A program made the translations under genes and the position numbers. Shown in pieces: positions 6,606-10,375 of a DNA stretch of 10,375 bases; position 1 is the first letter of the stretch; the number at the start of each line of letters is the position of its first letter. The stretch covers positions 1-10,375 of the forward strand of contig CAYFTS010000128.1 of the NCBI GenBank assembly GCA_964346135.1, written 5' to 3'. Below the pieces are notes generated by a model, which searched no databases, was not told the DNA's origin, and saw nothing but the letters and a program-made list of their open reading frames with translations. This DNA comes from B1-G15 sp964346135. GTDB taxonomy: Archaea; Thermoproteota; Bathyarchaeia; Bathyarchaeales; Bathyarchaeaceae.

Positions 6606-7808
6606 CTATTTTTTGTTGTTTGTGGGAACAGCGTCCATGATCAAGGGGTTCTTTTTGATTTCGCTTGCCAGAACGAAGGGAAAGGCAAGGGTTGTTATGA
6701 CTGCCATGGCAACAAGTGCAGAGAATATTTCTGGTGGAACTAAACCATATTTTCTAGCTAGTATTGCAATCACCAACTCCACGGATCCTTTGGAGCTCAT
6801 TGCCCATCCAACAATGTAAAGTTGCTTAAGGTTTAAACTCGACAATGGTTTAATCAAGAGCGCCCCTGCGATTGTGCCACCAATAGCTATAAGGACTGTA
6901 GCTATGATGAGAATGGGGTTTGTGAAGAGAAGACCGATATCAAAGTTCAAGCCAATGTTTGCAAAGAAGAAAGGAACAACAAAGGAAAAGGTGATTAATT
7001 GGGTTGTTCTCTCTATTTCCTTTCCACGCTTCCTTCTCAATTTTTTCATTGAAACTTGGAGCAGAAAACCTGCTATGATGGCTCCAATGAGATAACCAAT
7101 GTCCAAAAATTCAGATAGAGCCGCCATACTAATCACGAGGATTATTACAATGGAAAAAAGTTCTACGTCATTTCCGTTCCTTTCAAAATAGTATAATATG
7201 CTAGACATTGCCTTGAAAAGCACTAAGGATATTGCAACAAAAATTAGAAGTTGCAGAGGTAGAAGAACTACTTCAAGTATACTTCCACCATGGATCAATA
7301 TTACTACAAGACTTAAAAGAAAAATTTCGAATATGTCGTCAATGGTCCCGGCTGCAACGAAGATGGCTCCCAACTTTGTGTTCAAAGCGTTTGAATCCAT
7401 TAGCACTCCAATTATGGTTCCTCCTGCAGTGACTGCTAAAGCGCCTCCGAACACTGTTGCCGTTGTCACACTGTATCCCATCGCTTTAAGAAAAATGAAA
7501 CCAAAGATGAAGGGAGTCACAGTTGCGCCTAATGCTACAAGAATAGAGTCTCCACTCGTTTCCTTTATCTTATCGATGTCTATTTCTAACCCCGCCAAGA
7601 ATAGCAAGAATACAATTCCAAAGGTAGAGAGGAGATCAACAGCCAAAAGAGATTCAGAATTGAACAAGACTTTGAGAGCTGGAATCCCAAGAATCATTCC
7701 CGCAAGAATCTGTCCAATAAGAGGAGGAAAACCAATCTTTTGGAAAATGATGTTGAGCAAGAAGGCTGTTATGAGGATTATGGATAAGGCAATAAGCGTT
7801 TCAGACAT
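6606..7808 (-). CDS. CPA2-type cation/proton antiporter (Kef/NapA-like Na+/H+ exchanger domain)
   Basis: This 400-residue integral membrane protein consists almost entirely of hydrophobic segments, about 12 to 13 helices. It matches the Na+/H+ exchanger domain of the monovalent cation:proton antiporter-2 family. Landmarks are FQKIGFPPLIGQILAGMILG (22-41), FLLFLAGLEID (67-77), TAGGTIIGVLMD (127-138), the ion-binding Asp pair D157-D158 in GTIDDIFEI, LIGAIIAGFLLQ near 240-251 and a basic K340 in SSKGSVELV. The Asp pair plus Lys resembles NapA-type exchangers rather than the Q-D site of KefC, suggesting Na+/H+ exchange; ion and coupling are not proven. The carboxy end has only a short polar tail, with no RCK/TrkA nucleotide-binding domain. 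AGGAGA lies eight to nine bases before the ATG. The gene lies on the minus strand between rps12 and rps7. Confidence 0.93.
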   Translation of the reverse strand: MSETLIALSIILITAFLLNIIFQKIGFPPLIGQILAGMILGIPALKVLFNSESLLAVDLLSTFGIVFLLFLAGLEIDIDKIKETSGDSILVALGATVTPFIFGFIFLKAMGYSVTTATVFGGALAVTAGGTIIGVLMDSNALNTKLGAIFVAAGTIDDIFEIFLLSLVVILIHGGSILEVVLLPLQLLIFVAISLVLFKAMSSILYYFERNGNDVELFSIVIILVISMAALSEFLDIGYLIGAIIAGFLLQVSMKKLRRKRGKEIERTTQLITFSFVVPFFFANIGLNFDIGLLFTNPILIIATVLIAIGGTIAGALLIKPLSSLNLKQLYIVGWAMSSKGSVELVIAILARKYGLVPPEIFSALVAMAVITTLAFPFVLASEIKKNPLIMDAVPTNNKK

Positions 7809-7846
7809 TCTTCTGTCTCCTATAAGTTTTCACTCGTCGAATTATT

Positions 7847-7854
7847 CTTTAAAA
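7847..7854 (-). promoter_or_regulatory. TATA box of the antiporter gene
   Basis: The minus strand reads TTTTAAAG, centred about 42 bases before the ATG at 7808. A transcript starting near 7825 would have a leader of about 17 bases that just includes the AGGAGA ribosome binding site. Confidence 0.45.
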
Positions 7855-7889
7855 TGTAGTAAGAGCACTCCTCCGTTGGCCTTCTCTAA

Positions 7890-7919
7890 GCTACTATAGG
7901 GGCAGCTAAATACAGTAGC
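7890..7919. promoter_or_regulatory. Dyad GCTACTATA / TACAGTAGC upstream of the antiporter promoter
   Basis: Nine-base arms (7890-7898 and 7911-7919) match as an inverted repeat at eight of nine positions, separated by 12 bases. The dyad lies about 40 bases upstream of the antiporter TATA box, a position suited to an activator or a regulator. No protein can be assigned. Confidence 0.35.
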
Positions 7920-8189
7920 CGTGGGGGCAAGTAAGAAGCTAGCATATGCTCTCTTTCCCTCTTCAAGCTTTATCTACAAAACATTCCGTTAATGAGACAG
8001 CCGCCTATAAGGATTTCGTCGACGGGCTCAATCTTGTCACTCTCCAATTCAAGTGTGTACGACAAAATTACATGATTATGTGCGCGAGGAAAAATGTGAG
8101 TTTATTGATGGGATTCGGGAAATGTCTCCATTATTCTTACATTGCGCTAAACATTAGTGTGAAGGAACTGTTACGTTTTTCAACAATAA

Positions 8190-8198
8190 TTTTAAATA
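8190..8198 (+). promoter_or_regulatory. TATA box of rps7
   Basis: TTTTAAATA is a close match to the archaeal TATA consensus. It is centred about 33 bases before the GTG at 8227, with a predicted transcript start near 8220. The rps7 message would therefore be nearly leaderless from the GTG, or have a 16-base leader if translation starts at the TTG at 8236. Confidence 0.6.
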
Positions 8199-8226
8199 GG
8201 GGCAGATTAACCCAAAAGGCTGTTAG

Positions 8227-8811
8227 GTGGCGCGTTTGAGCAAGAAACAAGAGGTTAAACTATTCGGAAAGTGGAGTTTCGAAGGAATCGCAGTGGAAAA
8301 CCCCGGACTGCAAAGATACATCTCTTTGAATCCAGTCCATATTCCTCACAGCATGGGACGCCATGAACATGGAAGATTCCACAAAGCCAACGTCAACATT
8401 GTGGAGAGATTCGTGAACAATCTGATGCGACCGGGAAGCAGCGCCGGTAAGAAGGCTAGAGCCATCAACCTCGTTCGAAACGCCTTTGAAATTATTCACC
8501 TCCGAACAGGACAAAACCCCATACAAGTGCTTATAAAAGCGGTTGAAAACTCAGCGCCATGTGAGGACACTACTCGAATCAGTTATGGAGGCGTTGTGTA
8601 CCATTTGGCAGTGGACATTTCACCTCTGAGAAGAGTGGACGTAGCGTTGCGTTTCCTTTCTGAAGGAGCGAGAAAAGCAGCGTTTGGCAACCCTCGTTCC
8701 TTAGAAGAATGTCTAGCAGAAGAATTGATTTTAGCGGCGAATAATGATATGAAATGTAAGGCTGTACAGAAGCGCCATGAAATGGAAAGAGTAGCACGGG
8801 TGTCCCGTTAA
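8227..8811 (+). CDS. rps7: Small-subunit ribosomal protein S7 (uS7), archaeal type
   Basis: This is a primary 16S rRNA-binding protein that nucleates the head of the small subunit and lies near the E site. With the GTG start it has 194 residues, normal for archaea. Clear family segments are KLFGKWSF (11-18), PGLQRYISLNPVHIPHS (26-42), VERFVNNLMRPGSSAGKK (59-76), TGQNPIQVLIKAVENSAP (94-111), RISYGGVVYHLAVDISPLRR (117-136), and the ends LAEELILAANND and ERVARVSR. The start is uncertain by three codons. GTG at 8227 would be almost leaderless, while TTG at 8236 has AGGTGG (8225-8230) five bases upstream, a plausible Shine-Dalgarno sequence. In many archaea rps7 directly follows rps12; here the antiporter gene and a 418-base promoter region lie between them. 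Confidence 0.95.
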   Translation: MARLSKKQEVKLFGKWSFEGIAVENPGLQRYISLNPVHIPHSMGRHEHGRFHKANVNIVERFVNNLMRPGSSAGKKARAINLVRNAFEIIHLRTGQNPIQVLIKAVENSAPCEDTTRISYGGVVYHLAVDISPLRRVDVALRFLSEGARKAAFGNPRSLEECLAEELILAANNDMKCKAVQKRHEMERVARVSR

Positions 8812-8859
8812 GACATCTATAAAAAAAGAGTTTGTTCACCTAGACGGGAATAGACTTCC

Positions 8860-8880
8860 TATAAGCTTTTTAGAAAATAG
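8860..8880 (+). promoter_or_regulatory. Possible TATA region of the sugar-nucleotidyltransferase gene
   Basis: TATAAGCTTTTTAGAAAATAG lies 54 to 74 bases before the ATG at 8934. It is AT-rich and contains TATAAG, so it could be a promoter; its five-T run could also serve as a weak end for the rps7 transcript. An odd palindrome CTGAT-G-ATCAG at 8899-8909 follows near the predicted transcription start. Confidence 0.3.
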
Positions 8881-8933
8881 TTCAGTATAACGTAAATGCT
8901 GATGATCAGTGGCTAAAGAAGGATGAAATATAG

Positions 8934-9473
8934 ATGATTGTAGCGTTATTTGAAGATGAAGATTACGCAGATTTCTTGCCACTCACTTATACGAGACCTG
9001 TTTTTGAATGCAGAAGTGGAATGTTTACTTTTTTTGAACGTGCTCAGAAAATGTATTCCGAACACCGTTTTCTTTTGTTTACAAGAGACTATCTGGCGCC
9101 TACTTTAAGAAAGCGGGTTTCATGTCCCGTTAACGAGCCTAACTCTGTTGATGACGATGTTCTGTTGATTAATGGAGTTCTTCTCATAAATGAAGAGACG
9201 AAACGGTTAATAGAGAAAAAACTCGGTAAAAACGTTTTGATTACACAGCAAGGAAAAATTGCTCTTGCTCACATCGACGAAAGAGTTGCCAACAAGCACG
9301 GGGAAGAACTCTGTAAGCCTCTTAGCCATCCTATGTTAGAGAAACTTGTTAAGGAATGCAAAACTCTAGAAGCTTCTAAACTGCATCTGCTTGCTTACCC
9401 TTGGAATCTAGTCAACAGCAATGCGGAGCTAATCAAAAAAAGACTATTCAACGCTAGGCAAAAAAGGATGTGA
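8934..9473 (+). CDS. Alternative-GlmU-type sugar-1-phosphate nucleotidyltransferase, amino-terminal domain (truncated by frameshift)
   Basis: This 179-residue frame is the nucleotidyltransferase half of a two-domain sugar-nucleotide enzyme of the alternative GlmU type (the TIGR03991-like group). It would join a nucleoside triphosphate to a sugar 1-phosphate, possibly GlcNAc-1-phosphate; the substrate is not proven. Family marks are the start MIVALFEDE, the signature LPLTYTRPVFECRSGMFT (15-32), INGVLL (79-84) and AYPWNLV (154-160), which normally lies just before the linker to the acyltransferase domain. The frame stays family-like up to LIKK (166-169). It then leaves the family sequence at a run of seven A (9435-9441) and reads ten unrelated residues to a TGA. 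Removing one A joins it to the next frame as one protein of 428 residues. AAGG lies about 11 bases before the ATG. Confidence 0.85.
   Translation: MIVALFEDEDYADFLPLTYTRPVFECRSGMFTFFERAQKMYSEHRFLLFTRDYLAPTLRKRVSCPVNEPNSVDDDVLLINGVLLINEETKRLIEKKLGKNVLITQQGKIALAHIDERVANKHGEELCKPLSHPMLEKLVKECKTLEASKLHLLAYPWNLVNSNAELIKKRLFNARQKRM
9435..9441 (+). other. Seven-A run where the GlmU-like frame shifts by +1
   Basis: Before this run the first frame is family-like. After it, the frame that resembles the family is the one reached by dropping a single A, giving LIKKDYSTLGKKGCEG, close to the IKKDF-LL-KKG linker I recall for relatives. Either an extra A arose by mutation or sequencing error, or the run is a slippage site. 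Confidence 0.7.
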
Positions 9474-9519
9474 AGGAACAATTGACGATAAGGCTACATT
9501 ATATGGCGACGAGGAAAAA

Positions 9520-10221
9520 ATGTATATCGGTAAGAACTCGTTTGTCGAAGGCTCTGTCACACTAGACACCCGAGAAGGCCCCATATACATAGGTAACAAA
9601 ACCATAGTGCACAGTGGTTCAAGGATCAGTGGTCCAACTTACATAGGGGACAAAACAACAATCAGCAGCGGACTAATAGAGAAGGGCTGTAGCATCGGGT
9701 CCGTCAGCAGCGTTGGTGGCGAACTGGAAGAAACAATCATTCAAGGCAACACAAACAAGTACCACACTGGATTTATTGGGCATGCTTACATTGGAGGATG
9801 GATAAATTTGGGAGCTGCCACCACAAACTCGGACATTAAAAACACCTATGGAACTGTGCAAGTCATGATGGAAGGGAAAAAATTGGACACTGGCTATGTG
9901 AAGGTTGGATGTTTCATCGGTGATCATGCCAAAACATCTATCGGAACGCAAATCTATACTGGCAAAAAAATTGGTGTAGCATCGCATGTACATGGGTTTG
10001 TTGTCGATGATGTTCCGTCCTTCACTGTCTGGTCGAAAGGTCTTGGAGTACAGCCTGTAGAGCTTTATCTTGACTCGGCGATTGAAACACAGAAGAGAGT
10101 TATGTCTAGGAGAGGCGTAAAACAAACTAGTGAGGATATTGAGTTGTTGAAGAAAGTCTTTGAAATTACTGTCACAGAAAGAAAGAAGGCGGGTGTGGCT
10201 AAAGAAAAATTTATGCTATAA
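9520..10221 (+). CDS. Left-handed beta-helix acyltransferase domain of the alternative-GlmU-type enzyme (second half of the split gene)
   Basis: From the ATG at 9520 this is 233 residues; the frame is open from 9433 and carries about 29 further family-like codons. Hexapeptide repeats such as GPIYIGNKTIV, GPTYIGDKTTI and GCSIGSVSSVGGE form a left-handed beta helix. The segment KYHTGFIGHAYIGGWINLGAATTN (from residue 80) aligns with the GlmU acetyltransferase site, and H82 corresponds to the catalytic His of E. coli GlmU. GDHAKTSIGTQ (124-134) is also conserved in the family. The carboxy end (ETQKRVMSRRGV) matches the usual helical tail. It probably transfers an acyl group, likely acetyl, to an amino sugar phosphate. 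GAGG (9511-9514) sits five bases before the ATG, so independent translation is possible. I consider both frames one gene with a +1 shift. Confidence 0.85.
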   Translation: MYIGKNSFVEGSVTLDTREGPIYIGNKTIVHSGSRISGPTYIGDKTTISSGLIEKGCSIGSVSSVGGELEETIIQGNTNKYHTGFIGHAYIGGWINLGAATTNSDIKNTYGTVQVMMEGKKLDTGYVKVGCFIGDHAKTSIGTQIYTGKKIGVASHVHGFVVDDVPSFTVWSKGLGVQPVELYLDSAIETQKRVMSRRGVKQTSEDIELLKKVFEITVTERKKAGVAKEKFML

Positions 10222-10238
10222 ATACGAATCCCAAGATG

Positions 10239-10244
10239 TTTTTT
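10239..10244 (+). terminator. Poly-T terminator after the GlmU-like gene
   Basis: A run of six T begins 18 bases after the stop at 10221, which fits an archaeal intrinsic terminator. A second run of seven T lies at 10315-10321. The remaining 130 bases to the window end show no gene on either strand. Confidence 0.45.
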
Positions 10245-10375
10245 CTAGCGCCTTCATGCAAAGCAGAATAAAAAGCTTGCTCCGTATGTGTTAGCTTGCG
10301 CTGACCTAACCATGTTTTTTTAATTTGCGCACACGCATTATGCTGGCAGCGCTATAACGGTCAACGATCTATCGC

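Larger units (their letters stand above)
7809..8226. other. 418-base divergent intergenic region between the antiporter gene and rps7
   Basis: The left end holds the antiporter promoter and the dyad at 7890-7919. A perfect palindrome AGCATATGCT lies at 7941-7950. The right end holds the rps7 TATA box. A plus-strand frame at 7946-8239 is open, but it has no family resemblance, runs across the rps7 promoter and overlaps the rps7 start, so I do not call it a gene. I could not build a tRNA cloverleaf or a C/D-box RNA here. The decamer ATAGGGGCAG occurs at 7896 and again at 8196. Confidence 0.5.

Noticed and set aside
6606..6608. TAG read through as pyrrolysine in the antiporter
   Set aside because: Another TAG cleanly ends rpl30e, no pyl genes are visible, and the antiporter ends at a normal place.
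7198..7899. 233-codon plus-strand frame opposite the antiporter gene
   Set aside because: It is the complement of a clear membrane protein. It reads as basic, low-complexity sequence and crosses the antiporter promoter.
8080..8130. Possible tRNA T-arm (GGATTCGGG) or C/D-box RNA near rps7
   Set aside because: No acceptor stem or cloverleaf could be paired on either strand, and no matched C and D boxes are present.
7946..8239. 97-codon plus-strand frame upstream of rps7
   Set aside because: It has no recognisable family, runs over the rps7 TATA box and overlaps the rps7 start.
10222..10375. Start of a further gene at the right edge
   Set aside because: All frames on both strands are interrupted by stops within short distances and have no family resemblance.

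Overview
The window is archaeal chromosome. Three things show this: an unsplit archaeal RNA polymerase largest subunit, a short two-KH archaeal NusA next to ribosomal protein L30e, and archaeal S12 and S7. AT-rich TATA-like boxes lie about 25 bases before several predicted transcript starts. Base composition is moderate and slightly AT-rich. The fused polymerase subunit, the COG3432-type winged-helix regulator and the alternative-GlmU-type sugar nucleotidyltransferase suggest the TACK superphylum, perhaps Bathyarchaeia or a relative. That placement is an inference and was not tested by phylogeny. I see no CRISPR array, insertion sequence, tRNA or rRNA.

Layout. Positions 1-4129 (+) hold the rpoA-rpl30e-nusA end of the polymerase/ribosomal operon. 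The genes overlap by a few bases and end in a T-rich terminator. Positions 4173-5779 (-) hold a small winged-helix regulator and an M24 'pita-bread' protein, each with its own promoter. Positions 6029-6469 (+) are rps12. Positions 6606-7808 (-) are a CPA2-type cation/proton antiporter. Positions 8227-8811 (+) are rps7. Positions 8934-10221 (+) are an alternative-GlmU-type sugar-1-phosphate nucleotidyltransferase/acyltransferase, split by a +1 shift at a run of seven A.

How it fits together. In many archaea rpoB-rpoA-rpl30e-nusA-rps12-rps7 is one block, usually followed by the EF-1alpha gene. Here the order of the plus-strand genes is kept. The block is opened twice by minus-strand genes, between nusA and rps12 and between rps12 and rps7. 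Both rps12 and rps7 have a good TATA box of their own just upstream, as expected if they are now transcribed independently. After rps7 comes a sugar-nucleotide gene instead of the usual elongation factor gene.

Most notable points: the M24 protein has lost three of the five family metal ligands and is probably not a metallopeptidase; the GlmU-like gene is frameshifted exactly in a homopolymer; small perfect palindromes and dyads lie at the regulator and antiporter promoters; and the polymerase subunit is fused. I did not find a clearly new multi-gene system. The rest is well-conserved information-processing DNA.
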